The notes beneath the pieces are model-generated. The model made no database searches and was not told where the DNA came from. It saw only the letters and a list, made by a program, of their open reading frames with translations. A stretch of DNA of 64,000 nt from Variovorax sp. UMC13. Its GTDB lineage: Bacteria; Pseudomonadota; Gammaproteobacteria; Burkholderiales; Burkholderiaceae_C. The DNA lies in contig NZ_LZZW01000024.1 of NCBI RefSeq assembly GCF_014170375.1, positions 186,001 through 250,000 of the forward strand, read 5' to 3'. Numbering within the stretch: position 1 is the first letter of the stretch; each line of letters starts with the position of its first letter. This document shows positions 1 to 9,598 of the stretch, piece after piece. The position numbers and the translations under genes were made by a program.

Positions 1-166
1 TCACCACGCCCTTCTCCTTCAGGCGCACCGCCTCTTCGACGGCGATCTCGTCGAAGGGGTTCATGCTCATCTTGACGTTGGCGATGTCGACGCCCGTGCC
101 GTCGCTCTTCACACGGACCTTGACGTTGTAGTCGACGACCCGTTTGACTGGGACCAGAACCTTCAT
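1..166 (-). CDS. etfB: Electron transfer flavoprotein subunit beta, 5' part only
   Basis: The first 55 codons of a gene running off the left edge of the window. The start ATG is at 166 and the protein begins MKVLVPVKRVVDYNVKVRV, followed by an MNPFDEIAVEEAVRLKE stretch. Both are characteristic of the N-terminus of the beta subunit of electron transfer flavoprotein. With EtfA, this protein carries electrons from acyl-CoA dehydrogenases to EtfD (ETF-ubiquinone oxidoreductase). It is the normal electron acceptor for enzymes like the acyl-CoA dehydrogenase at 12143-13312, but it is not in an operon with it. The 153 bases between this start and the MscS stop at 320 hold its promoter; I see no other gene there. 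Confidence 0.9.
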   Translation of the reverse strand, partial: MKVLVPVKRVVDYNVKVRVKSDGTGVDIANVKMSMNPFDEIAVEEAVRLKEKGVV

Positions 167-319
167 GGGTATGACTCCGTAGGATTGCAAAACTGAGTGA
201 ATTCGGGGTAGCCAATCATTCTAGGGCGAGGGCTTCGTGGGCCCTGTCCGTTTCGGTCACCGCCGAGGCAGGCCGATTCCGACTGGCGGAAAAGAACGAT
301 CGTGCTTTTTTAGGGAAAA

Positions 320-1603
320 TTATACGGGAGGTGCCATCGGCGCCTGCTGAAAACCCTCGGGCAGGGATGCGACCCGCAGCACGCGCTGTGGATAGGGAAT
401 GTCGATGCCCGCGGCGCGCAGGCCCTCGAGGATCGCGATGTTGATGGCCGAACGCAGGTTGTCCCGGCCCTTTTCCGGGTCGGTGACCCAGAAATGCAGC
501 GTGAACTCCAGGCCGTCGGGCGCGAAGTTGGTCAAGTAGGCGATGGGCGACGGGTCGGTCATGACCCGCGCCTGGGCCTTGGCCGCCTCGACCAGGATCG
601 ACTGCACCTGCGCCACGCTGCTCTCGTAGCCGACCACGATGGCGGTCGTGATGTTGAACTTGCGGTCGGAGATCGACAGGTTCTCGACCCGGCTGGTGAT
701 CAGCGATTCGTTGGGCACGATGGCCTCGCGCCCGTTGCCCGCGCGGATCAGGGTGTAGCGGGTCTTGATGTCGGTGATCCGGCCCTCGAAGCTGTCGACC
801 TTGACGTTGTCGCCGATGCGGATCGAGCGCTCGAGCAGGATCACGAAGCCGCTCACGTAGTTGGCCGCCAGCTTCTGCAACCCGAAGCCCAGGCCCACGC
901 CCAGCGCGCCGCCCAGCACCGACAGCGCGGTGAGGTCCACGCCCACGGCCGACAGCGCGAACAGCAGGCCGATCAGCAGCAGGATCGCGCGGATCGCGTT
1001 CGAGGCCACCTTGCGCATCGAGAGGTCGGTCACGGCCTCGCGCAGGATGCGCTTCTCGATCGTGCTGGAGATCCAGAGCGCCACCACCAGCACCAGGCCG
1101 GCCGAGAGCGTGCCCTGGAAGAAGGTCAGCAGGCTGACCCGGGTCTTGCCGAAGGCCAGCGTGATGTCGTCGAGCTCGGCCAGCACCGGCGGCAGCAGGC
1201 CGACGATCCATAGCACCGCGCCGGCCCAGGCCGCCCACGACACGGTGCGCTCGACCAGCCGCACCAGCGTCGAGGCCGGGAACACCGCGCGCAGCACCCG
1301 CGCGATCAGCCGGATCGCGGCCAGCGACACGAACACCGAGACCGCGATGCGCAGCACCACCACCACCTGGAAGTCGTGCACCACGCGCCGCGCCAACTCG
1401 GTGAACACCAGCGCCAGCAGCGGGAACAGCAGGCCGTCGAAGGTGCGCGCGCCGAACCAGATCGAGTCGCTGGGCTGGTCGCGGCCGAACCAGCGGCTCA
1501 CGCCCCAGGCCAGCGCCACGCAGGCCACCAGCGCCGCCAGCTCGATCCAGAGGCCGCGCGCCTGGACCTGGGCCAGCCGCGCCATGAAGTCGTCGAGGTT
1601 CAT
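320..1603 (-). CDS. MscS-family mechanosensitive channel
   Basis: A 427-residue small-conductance mechanosensitive channel of the inner membrane, which releases solutes on osmotic downshock. The N-terminal half is a series of hydrophobic segments. The pore-lining helix is the Gly/Ala-rich stretch around residues 230-245 (GALGVGLGFGLQKLAANYV). The beta domain follows, with IRIGDNVKV, a DIKTRYTLIR strand and IVPNESL. The reading frame is open further upstream, but the start at 1603 is chosen because it lies one base after the stop of the upstream hydrolase gene (TGAGATG), indicating translational coupling. Substrate specificity beyond small osmolytes cannot be read from the sequence. Confidence 0.9.
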   Translation of the reverse strand: MNLDDFMARLAQVQARGLWIELAALVACVALAWGVSRWFGRDQPSDSIWFGARTFDGLLFPLLALVFTELARRVVHDFQVVVVLRIAVSVFVSLAAIRLIARVLRAVFPASTLVRLVERTVSWAAWAGAVLWIVGLLPPVLAELDDITLAFGKTRVSLLTFFQGTLSAGLVLVVALWISSTIEKRILREAVTDLSMRKVASNAIRAILLLIGLLFALSAVGVDLTALSVLGGALGVGLGFGLQKLAANYVSGFVILLERSIRIGDNVKVDSFEGRITDIKTRYTLIRAGNGREAIVPNESLITSRVENLSISDRKFNITTAIVVGYESSVAQVQSILVEAAKAQARVMTDPSPIAYLTNFAPDGLEFTLHFWVTDPEKGRDNLRSAINIAILEGLRAAGIDIPYPQRVLRVASLPEGFQQAPMAPPV

Positions 1604-1604
1604 C

Positions 1605-2561
1605 TCAGCGCAGGTCTGCGAGCACCCGGATGTGGGCCTCCACGCTCTGGGCCAGCGCGTCGAGGTTGTAGCCGCCCTCGAGCAGCGACACGATGCGCCC
1701 GCGCGCATGGCGCCGCGCCACCTCGTGCACCCGCTCGGTGATCCAGGCGAAGTCGTTCTCGTTGAGCCGCAGCTGGCCCATCTCGTCGTCGCGGTGGGCG
1801 TCGAAGCCGGCGCTCACGAAGATCATCTGGGGCTTGAAGGCGTCCAGCCGCGGCAGCCACATCATGTCGATCAGCTCGCGGATGTCCATGCCCTTGGTGT
1901 AGGCCGGCACCGGCAGGTTGAGCATGTTCGCCGCCGGATGGTCGACGTTGCTGAAAGGATAGAAGGGATGCTGGAAGAAGCCGACCATCAGCACGCGCGG
2001 ATCGCCGGCCAGGATGTTCTCGGTGCCGTTGCCGTGGTGCACGTCGAAGTCGACGACGGCCACGCGTTCCAGCCCGTGCACCTCGAGCGCATGGCGCGCC
2101 GCGATCGCCACGTTGTTGAGGAAGCAGAAGCCCATGGCCTGCTCGCGGCACGCATGGTGGCCGGGCGGGCGCACCGCGCAGAAGGCGTTCTCGAGCTGGC
2201 CCGACATCACGGCGTCGGTGGCGGCCACCGCGGCGCCGGCCGCCCGGCGCGCGGCCAGCACGGTGTAGCGCATCAGCACGGTGTCGGGGTCGAGCATCGC
2301 GTGGGTGGGGCCGCCGGCGGGGTTGTCCTCGATCAGGCGCTGGCTCAGCGATTCGAGATGTTCGAGGTGGGCCACGCTGTGGGCCCGGGTGATCTGTTCG
2401 AGCGTGGCCAGCGGCACGTCACAGCGTTCGAGGGCGTCGCCGACGCCGGTGAGCAGCAGCCGGTCCTCGATGGCGTCGAGGCGTTCCGGGCATTCGGGGT
2501 GCCCGCCGCCCATGTCGTGTTTCCAGCAGTCGCGGTGTGTGAAGTAGCCGGTTTTGCCCAT
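1605..2561 (-). CDS. Histone deacetylase-family (AcuC/HdaH-like) hydrolase
   Basis: A 318-residue zinc-dependent deacetylase-fold enzyme. Visible family motifs are HPECPER at residues 21-27, RPPGHHA at 131-137 (the catalytic His pair) and DFDVHHGNGT at 171-180 (zinc ligands D173 and H175). A third ligand Asp lies in SAGFDAHRDD. Bacterial members act as acetylpolyamine amidohydrolases or protein/acetoin-utilisation deacetylases; the true substrate cannot be told here. It is cotranscribed with the downstream MscS gene (one-base spacing). Its start region faces and slightly precedes the divergent MoxR gene. Confidence 0.88.
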   Translation of the reverse strand: MGKTGYFTHRDCWKHDMGGGHPECPERLDAIEDRLLLTGVGDALERCDVPLATLEQITRAHSVAHLEHLESLSQRLIEDNPAGGPTHAMLDPDTVLMRYTVLAARRAAGAAVAATDAVMSGQLENAFCAVRPPGHHACREQAMGFCFLNNVAIAARHALEVHGLERVAVVDFDVHHGNGTENILAGDPRVLMVGFFQHPFYPFSNVDHPAANMLNLPVPAYTKGMDIRELIDMMWLPRLDAFKPQMIFVSAGFDAHRDDEMGQLRLNENDFAWITERVHEVARRHARGRIVSLLEGGYNLDALAQSVEAHIRVLADLR

Positions 2562-2649
2562 GTCTCGGTCGATCTCACCGCGGACTCGTCGCTGCGCCCC
2601 GCCACCCTTAGCCGGCGTGGGCCTTCGCGCCTTGCGGTATGGTTTGCAT

Positions 2650-3582
<933 letters not shown>

Positions 3583-3594
3583 CCTGAACCGTCC

Positions 3595-4563
3595 ATGATC
3601 GCCACGCTGCGCCGGCGCATCGACGGCTGGTTCCTGTCCCGCCGGCCGCCCAGCGACATGCTCGCGCTGACCCAGCGCAACGTCTACATCGTGCCGACGC
3701 GCGCGGGCTGGATGCTGGCGCTGACGCTGGTCGTGTTGCTGGTCGCGTCGATCAACTACCAGCTCAACCTGGGCTACCTGCTGACCTTCATGCTGGCCGG
3801 CTGCGTGGCCGTGGGCATGCACGTGAGCCACGCCACGCTGCGCGGCCTAGCCATGCACCTGATGCCGCCCGAGCCGCAGTACGCGGGCAGCGCCGCCATG
3901 TTCCGCATCGTGCTGCACAACGCGCGGCGCAGCGTGCGCCACGGCATCGGCCTGGCGGTGCGCGGCAGCGGCCAGTGGGCCTGGTGCGACGTGCCGGCCC
4001 AGGGCAGCGAGACGGTCGAGATCGCCTTCAAGCCCGAGCGCCGCGGCCTGCACCCGGTGCCGCCGCTCACGGCCGAGACTCGTTTTCCGCTCGGCACCTT
4101 CCGCGTCTGGACCGTCTGGCGGCCGGCCTCGCCGCTGCTGGTCTACCCCGCGCCCGAAGCGCATCCGCCGGCCCTGCCGCCCGGCGAACCGCTGTCCGGC
4201 GATGCCAGCACCTCGCTGGCGCGGGCCGCGAGCGCCGGCGAATACGACGGCGTGCGCGCCTACCGCCGCGGCGACCCGCTCAAGCTGGTGGTCTGGAAGA
4301 AGGCCGCGCGCGCCCAGGCTGCGGGCTCCGACGAACTGGTGAGCCGCGACACCCAGCAGTCGCAGCGGCACGAGCTCTGGCTCGATGCCCAGCATGCCGG
4401 CCTGCCCGATGTCGAGGCCCGGCTCTCGCGCCTGTGCGCCTGGGTGCTGATGGCCGACCGGCTGGGCGTGGACTACGGCCTGCGCGTGGCCGGGCGGCAG
4501 GTGCCGCCTTCGCAAGGCGAAGCGCATCGGCGCCGCTGCCTCGAGGTGCTGGCCACATGCTGA
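3595..4563 (+). CDS. DUF58 domain protein
   Basis: A 322-residue membrane-anchored protein. Two hydrophobic segments lie at about residues 37-77. After them comes a soluble region containing the DUF58 signature near residues 215-240 (EYDGVRAYRRGDPLK, then VVWKKAAR). DUF58 resembles a VWA fold and partners MoxR ATPases; the molecular task is not established. The gene lies between moxR and the transglutaminase gene and overlaps the next start by seven bases (ATG at 4557, stop at 4561-4563), so the three are almost certainly coexpressed. Confidence 0.9.
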   Translation: MIATLRRRIDGWFLSRRPPSDMLALTQRNVYIVPTRAGWMLALTLVVLLVASINYQLNLGYLLTFMLAGCVAVGMHVSHATLRGLAMHLMPPEPQYAGSAAMFRIVLHNARRSVRHGIGLAVRGSGQWAWCDVPAQGSETVEIAFKPERRGLHPVPPLTAETRFPLGTFRVWTVWRPASPLLVYPAPEAHPPALPPGEPLSGDASTSLARAASAGEYDGVRAYRRGDPLKLVVWKKAARAQAAGSDELVSRDTQQSQRHELWLDAQHAGLPDVEARLSRLCAWVLMADRLGVDYGLRVAGRQVPPSQGEAHRRRCLEVLATC

Positions 4564-6563
4564 ACCTGACACAACGGCTCGGCACGCTGCCGCGCGATGC
4601 GCGCGACACGCTGTTCCTGCTGTGCGTGATCGCGCTCGTGCTGCTGCCGCAGGTCGGCGCCCTGCCCCTGTGGTGCACGCTGTTCACGCTCGGCGTGCTG
4701 GTCTGGCGCGGCACCCTGGCCGTGCAGTCGCGGCCGCTGCCCGGGCGCTGGTGGCGCTTCGCGCTGCTGGCGGTCGCGCTGGCCGCCATCTTCGCCAGCC
4801 ACCGCACGCTGCTCGGGCGCGATGCGGGCGTCACGCTGGTGGTGGTGCTGCTCGCGCTCAAGACGCTGGAGGTGCGCGCGCGCCGCGACGCGCTGGTGAT
4901 CTTCTTCCTCGGCTTCTTCGTGATGCTGACCAACTTCTTCCAGTCGCAGTCGCTGCCGACCGCGGTGGCGATGCTGTTGGCGCTGCTGGGCCTGCTGACC
5001 GCGCTGGTCAACGCCCACATGCCGGTGGGTCGGCCGCCGCTGCTGCAGGCCGCGCGCACCGCGGGCGGCATGGCGCTGCTGGGCGCGCCGATCATGCTCG
5101 CGCTGTTCATGCTGTTCCCGCGCATGGCGCCGCTGTGGGGCACGCCCAACGACGAGATGACCGGGCGCAGCGGGCTGTCGAACAGCATGCGCGTGGGCAC
5201 CATCGCGCAGCTGGCGCTCGACGACGGCATCGCCGCGCGCGTGCGCTTCGATGGCGGCAGCCCGCCGCCCCAGCCCCAGCTCTACTTCCGCGGCCCGGTG
5301 CTGTCGAACTTCGACGGCCGCGAATGGACCGCGACCCCGCCCTGGGAGCGCGGCAGCTTCGACGCCAACCTGCGCGTGCGGGGCGAGCCGGTGCGCTACG
5401 AGGTCACGCTCGAGCCCAGCAACCGGCCCTGGCTGCTCACGCTCGACGCCCCCGCGCCGAAAACACTGCCCGAGATCCCCGGCCTGCGCGTGATGGCCAC
5501 GCCCGAACTGCAATGGGTGGCCAACCGCGCGATCGGCGACCTGGTGCGCTACCGTGCCGAGAGCTATCCGGACTTCCAGAGCGGCCCGCTGCGGCGCACC
5601 GCGGCGCTGCAGCCCTATGTGGCGCTGCCCGCGGGCCGCAATCCGCGCACGCTCGCGCTCGCGGCCGAGATGAAGCGCGATCCGCGGTTGGCCAATGCCG
5701 ACACGCCCGCTTTCGTGCAGGCCGCGCTGGACCGCCTGCGCAGCGGCGGCTACAGCTACACGCTGGAGCCCGGCGTGTACGGCGACGAAACCGCCGACGA
5801 GTTCTGGTTCGACCGCAAGACCGGCTTCTGCGAACACATCGCCTCGGCCTTCGTGGTGCTGATGCGCGGGCTCGACATCCCGGCGCGCATCGTCACCGGC
5901 TACCAGGGCGGCGAGCTCAACGGCGTCGACGGCTACTGGGTGCTGCGCCAGTCCGACGCCCACGCCTGGGCCGAGGTCTGGCAGGCCGGCACGGGCTGGA
6001 CGCGGGTCGACCCCACGGCCTCGGTCTCTCCCGGGCGCATCGGCAGCTTCCAGCGGCTGAGCACGCCACCGGGCTTCTTCGCCAACGCGATCGGCACCAT
6101 GAGCCCGACGCTGTCGCAGAACCTGCGCGCGGCCTGGGAGGCGGTCAACAACCGCTGGAACCAGTGGGTGCTCAACTACACGCAGAGCCGCCAGCTGGAC
6201 CTGCTCAAGTCACTGGGCTTCGAATCGCCCAGCCTGCAGGACCTGGCCACGGTGCTGCTCTGGATGCTGGTGATCGCGACGTTGGGCGGCGCGGGCTGGA
6301 CCTTGTGGGAGCGTGCCCAGCACGACCCCTGGCTGCGGCTGCTGCGCCGCGCGCGCCGGCGCCTCGAGAAGGCCGGCCTCGTCCTGCCCGAGCCGGCCAC
6401 GCCGCGCCAGATGGCGGCGCTGGCCACGCAGCGCTTCGGTGCATCGGCCCAGCCTGCGCACGACTGGCTGCTCGCGCTCGAGGCGCAGCGCTATGCGCCC
6501 GCGCCTGCCACCGCGCTGGGCCCATTGCGCGCCGAATTCCGCCGGCTGCGCTGGCCCGCCTGA
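4557..6563 (+). CDS. DUF3488/transglutaminase-like membrane protein (TgpA type)
   Basis: A 668-residue inner-membrane protein. The N-terminal third is a bundle of hydrophobic helices (DUF3488). It is followed by a periplasmic transglutaminase-fold domain with an apparent complete catalytic triad: C425 in KTGFCEH, H469 in SDAHAWAEVW and D485 in RVDPTAS. One more transmembrane helix (LLWMLVIATLGGAGW) and a DUF4129-like cytoplasmic tail follow. The start at 4557 overlaps the DUF58 gene and removes an upstream extension that is a shadow of that gene. Homologs such as Pseudomonas TgpA are envelope proteins; peptide or cell-wall modification is inferred, not shown. Confidence 0.9.
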   Translation: MLNLTQRLGTLPRDARDTLFLLCVIALVLLPQVGALPLWCTLFTLGVLVWRGTLAVQSRPLPGRWWRFALLAVALAAIFASHRTLLGRDAGVTLVVVLLALKTLEVRARRDALVIFFLGFFVMLTNFFQSQSLPTAVAMLLALLGLLTALVNAHMPVGRPPLLQAARTAGGMALLGAPIMLALFMLFPRMAPLWGTPNDEMTGRSGLSNSMRVGTIAQLALDDGIAARVRFDGGSPPPQPQLYFRGPVLSNFDGREWTATPPWERGSFDANLRVRGEPVRYEVTLEPSNRPWLLTLDAPAPKTLPEIPGLRVMATPELQWVANRAIGDLVRYRAESYPDFQSGPLRRTAALQPYVALPAGRNPRTLALAAEMKRDPRLANADTPAFVQAALDRLRSGGYSYTLEPGVYGDETADEFWFDRKTGFCEHIASAFVVLMRGLDIPARIVTGYQGGELNGVDGYWVLRQSDAHAWAEVWQAGTGWTRVDPTASVSPGRIGSFQRLSTPPGFFANAIGTMSPTLSQNLRAAWEAVNNRWNQWVLNYTQSRQLDLLKSLGFESPSLQDLATVLLWMLVIATLGGAGWTLWERAQHDPWLRLLRRARRRLEKAGLVLPEPATPRQMAALATQRFGASAQPAHDWLLALEAQRYAPAPATALGPLRAEFRRLRWPA

Positions 6564-6615
6564 AAGCAGCGGTATTCCCACAAGGCGCTTTGCGGGGCGA
6601 CGGCACAATCGACGC

Positions 6616-7701
6616 ATGCGACGCCTCTCCTCGACCGCCCCCTCCCTTCTCGCCGGCCTGCTCCTCGCGGCCCTGGCCCTGCCGCCCGCGGCGATCGCGC
6701 AGAACGCCGATGCGCGCCGCGGCGCGACCGCGGTGCGTGGCACCGTGCCCTACGCCACGCGCGACGATGCGATGCGCTTCGCCGACGACGTGGCCGCGCG
6801 CCGCAACCTCGACCGCGACTGGGTGCGCGCCACCATCGGCGCCGCGCAGCTGCTGCCCAACGTGCCGCGGCTCATGCTGCCGCCGGCCAAGGGCTCGGCC
6901 AAGAACTGGAACGCCTATCGCGCGCGCATCGTCGACCCCATCCGCATCAACGCCGGTGTGCGCTTCTGGCGCGACAACGCGGCGCTGCTGGCGCGGGCCG
7001 AGGCCGAGTACGGCGTGCCGCCCGAGATCATCGTGGGCATCATCGGCGTCGAGACGCTCTATGGCCGCATCATGGGCAACTTCCGCGTGATCGATGCGCT
7101 GGCCACGCTGTCCTTCGACTTCCCGCAGGGCCACCCGCGCGCGGCCGAGCGCGAGGCCTTCTTCCGCGGCGAGCTCGAGAGCTTCCTGAGCATCGAGAGC
7201 CGCACCGCGCAGGACCCGCTGGTGCCGCTGGGCAGCTATGCCGGCGCCATGGGCATGCCGCAGTTCATGCCCAGCAGCCTGGCCAAATACGCGGTCGATT
7301 TCGACGGCGACGGCCGCATCGACCTGGTGAACAACACGGCCGACGTGATCGGCTCGGTGGCCAACTACTTCAAGGCCTTCGGCTGGCAGCGCGGCATGGC
7401 CTCGATCTTCCCGGTGCGCCTCGACCCCGAGCGGCTGAAGATGCAGATCCTGATGGCGCCCGACATCAAGCCCACCTTCAGCGCCGACAGCTTCGTCGCC
7501 GCCGGCGCCACGCTGCGCGGCGAGGCGCTGTCGCACCCGGGCCTGCTCGCGCTGATCGAGCTGCAGAACGGCCCCGACGCGCCCAGCTACGTGGCAGGCA
7601 CGCAGAACTTCTACGTGATCACGCGCTACAACTGGAGCAGCTACTACGCGATGTCGGTGCTCGAGTTGGGCAACGAGGTCAAGGCGATCGTCTCGCCCTG
7701 A
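6616..7701 (+). CDS. mltB: Lytic murein transglycosylase B
   Basis: A 361-residue periplasmic peptidoglycan lytic transglycosylase. A signal peptide (about residues 1-29, ending PPAAIAQ) is followed by the family 3 catalytic domain. The catalytic Glu is E146 in IIGVETLYGR, supported by YAGAMGMPQFMPSSL and an FDGDGRIDL calcium-loop-like motif. The signal peptide lacks a lipobox Cys, so this is probably a soluble periplasmic form rather than the E. coli lipoprotein. The start ATG at 6616 is preferred because it gives a clean signal sequence; the upstream open frame is shadow. It lies 52 bases after the transglutaminase gene and may be cotranscribed. Confidence 0.9.
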   Translation: MRRLSSTAPSLLAGLLLAALALPPAAIAQNADARRGATAVRGTVPYATRDDAMRFADDVAARRNLDRDWVRATIGAAQLLPNVPRLMLPPAKGSAKNWNAYRARIVDPIRINAGVRFWRDNAALLARAEAEYGVPPEIIVGIIGVETLYGRIMGNFRVIDALATLSFDFPQGHPRAAEREAFFRGELESFLSIESRTAQDPLVPLGSYAGAMGMPQFMPSSLAKYAVDFDGDGRIDLVNNTADVIGSVANYFKAFGWQRGMASIFPVRLDPERLKMQILMAPDIKPTFSADSFVAAGATLRGEALSHPGLLALIELQNGPDAPSYVAGTQNFYVITRYNWSSYYAMSVLELGNEVKAIVSP

Positions 7702-7716
7702 CCTGGCACGGCCGGA

Positions 7717-8706
7717 TCAGTCCGCCTGCACGCCCGAGGCCTTGATGACCTTCCCCCACTTCGCGGTCTCGGCGGCGAGATGGGTGCGCAGCGATTCGGG
7801 CGTGACCTTGTCCATCGGCACGATCTCCGAACTCAGCTCGGCGATGCGAGTCTTCACCGCCTCGTCCTGCAGCGCCGCCCGCAGCGCCACGTTGAGCTTG
7901 GCCGTGACCTCGGGCGGCGTGCCTTTGGGCGCATAGACGCCGTGCCAGACCTTCACGTCGAAGCCCTTGAGGCCCTGCTCGTCGAGCGTCGGGATGTTGG
8001 GCATCGAAGCCAGCCGCTGCGGCGTGGTCACGCCGAACACCTTGACCCGCTGGCCGTCCTTGATCACCGGCGCGGTCTGCGTCGTCTGGTCGCACAGCAG
8101 GTCGACCTGACCGCCCATCAGGTCGTTGAGCGCCGGGCCCGCGCCCTTGTAGGGCACGGTCGTGAGCTCGACCCCGATCTGGCTCGCGAACAGCAGGCCG
8201 CAGAGCTGCGACACGGCGCCGATGCCGGCATTGGCCAGCGAGACCTTGTCCTTGTGCGTCTTCACATAGGCCAGCAGCTCGGGGAAGTTGTTGGCCGGGA
8301 AGTCCTTGCGCGACAGCAGCGTCATCGGCACGTCGAGCACCTGGCCGATGTACTCGAAGTCCTTCAGCGGATCGAAGCTGAGCTTCTTGTAGAGCGCCGG
8401 CGCGGTCGCCATGCCCATGTGATGGATCAGGATGGTGTTGCCGTTGGGCGCGGCGCGCGCCACCCGCGCCGGTGCGATGGTGCCGCCCGCCCCCACCGTG
8501 TTCTCGACAATCACCGTCTGGCCCAGCGACTTGCCCATGGGGATGGCCAGCATGCGCGCCACCACGTCGGTCGGGCCGCCGGCCGAGTACGGCACGACCA
8601 GGGTGATGGGTTTGTCGGGCCAGGCCGACTGCGCCAGCGCGTGAATCGGCAGCAGTGTCGCGGCCAGTGCGATGCCGCCCAGCCATGTTCGGGTCTTCGA
8701 TGCCAT
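7717..8706 (-). CDS. Bug-family tripartite tricarboxylate transporter receptor
   Basis: A 329-residue periplasmic solute-binding protein of the TctC/Bug family. It has a signal peptide (residues 1-25, ending IHALAQS) and then the hallmark start of the mature protein, WPDKPITLVVPYSAGGPTDV. ENTVGAGGTIAPARVARA and PYKGAGPALNDLMGGQVDLL follow. It is the last gene of the minus-strand catabolic operon starting at 14220, 40 bases after the CitE-like gene, so its ligand is probably the substrate of that pathway (a small branched di- or tricarboxylate). No TctA/TctB membrane subunits lie nearby. Confidence 0.92.
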   Translation of the reverse strand: MASKTRTWLGGIALAATLLPIHALAQSAWPDKPITLVVPYSAGGPTDVVARMLAIPMGKSLGQTVIVENTVGAGGTIAPARVARAAPNGNTILIHHMGMATAPALYKKLSFDPLKDFEYIGQVLDVPMTLLSRKDFPANNFPELLAYVKTHKDKVSLANAGIGAVSQLCGLLFASQIGVELTTVPYKGAGPALNDLMGGQVDLLCDQTTQTAPVIKDGQRVKVFGVTTPQRLASMPNIPTLDEQGLKGFDVKVWHGVYAPKGTPPEVTAKLNVALRAALQDEAVKTRIAELSSEIVPMDKVTPESLRTHLAAETAKWGKVIKASGVQAD

Positions 8707-8746
8707 GTCGTCTCCTAGGGTGTTGTGAACTGAAACCGGTGGCCGC

Positions 8747-9598
8747 TCAGGCCGGATGAGCCTCCTGCGCCAGCAGGCGCTCGGCCAGCCGGACCACGGG
8801 CGCGTCGACCATGCGGCCGTCGACCTTGACCACGCTGCCGCCCGCCGCGCCTACCGCCTCGCAAACGCGGCGCGCCCAGGCCCGCTCATCGGCGCTGGGC
8901 GTGAAGGCGGCCTGCACGACCGCGACCTGTTCGGGATGCACGCACAGCTTGGCGCCGAAGCCGCCCCGGCGCGCACGCGCCGCCTCGGCCGCGAGCCGCG
9001 CCGTGTCGCGCCAGTCGGCGGTGATGCCGTCCACCGGCGGCGCCAGGCCCGCGCGGCGCGAGGCCAGCAGCAGCGCGAGCCGCACCGGCACCAGCTCGGC
9101 CTCGTCGGGCCCGCAGGCCAGGCCCGCGTCGAGCTGGAAATCCAGATGGCCGAACACCAGGCGCAGCACCTGCGGCGCGGCGGCCAACGCAGCGAGCGCA
9201 TCGAGACCGGCCACCGATTCGATCAAGGGCAGCAGTGCCACGTCAGGGCCCACGGCGCGAGCCAAGGCCGCGAGATCGCCGGCACGCTCGGCCTTGGGCA
9301 GCAGCACGCCGGCCAGCCGCCGCTGCGCCGCGAGGCGGCCGGCCAGCGCCACGTCCTCCGCATGCCAGGGCGTGTCGCTGGCGTTGATGCGCACCAGCAG
9401 CCGGCCGTGCGCAGCGCTCGGCAGGGCCGCGAAGCTGTGATCGAGCTGCGTGCGCGCCGCGGCCTTGCGCTCGGGCGCCACCGCGTCCTCGAGGTCGACG
9501 ACGACCGCGCCCGCGCCGCTCGCCAGCGCGCGCGCATGGCGCTCGGGCCGGTCGCCCGGCACGAACAGGAAGGTGCGGGCCAGGGCCAGCGTCGTCAT
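8747..9598 (-). CDS. HpcH/HpaI aldolase / CitE-like (citramalyl-CoA or malyl-CoA) lyase
   Basis: A 283-residue TIM-barrel acyl-CoA lyase. Motifs of the CitE/CLYBL/Mcl family are visible: TFLFVPGDRPER at the N-terminus, VDLEDAVAPERK, LVRINA (substrate Arg), LLPLIESVAG (metal Glu) and LVFGHLDFQLD (metal Asp). Such enzymes cleave malyl-, beta-methylmalyl-, citramalyl- or HMG-type CoA esters. Beside a CoA-transferase and a MaoC hydratase, citramalyl-CoA cleavage to pyruvate and acetyl-CoA is the most natural guess. The ATG overlaps the stop of the PrpD-like gene by four bases. Confidence 0.85.
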   Translation of the reverse strand: MTTLALARTFLFVPGDRPERHARALASGAGAVVVDLEDAVAPERKAAARTQLDHSFAALPSAAHGRLLVRINASDTPWHAEDVALAGRLAAQRRLAGVLLPKAERAGDLAALARAVGPDVALLPLIESVAGLDALAALAAAPQVLRLVFGHLDFQLDAGLACGPDEAELVPVRLALLLASRRAGLAPPVDGITADWRDTARLAAEAARARRGGFGAKLCVHPEQVAVVQAAFTPSADERAWARRVCEAVGAAGGSVVKVDGRMVDAPVVRLAERLLAQEAHPA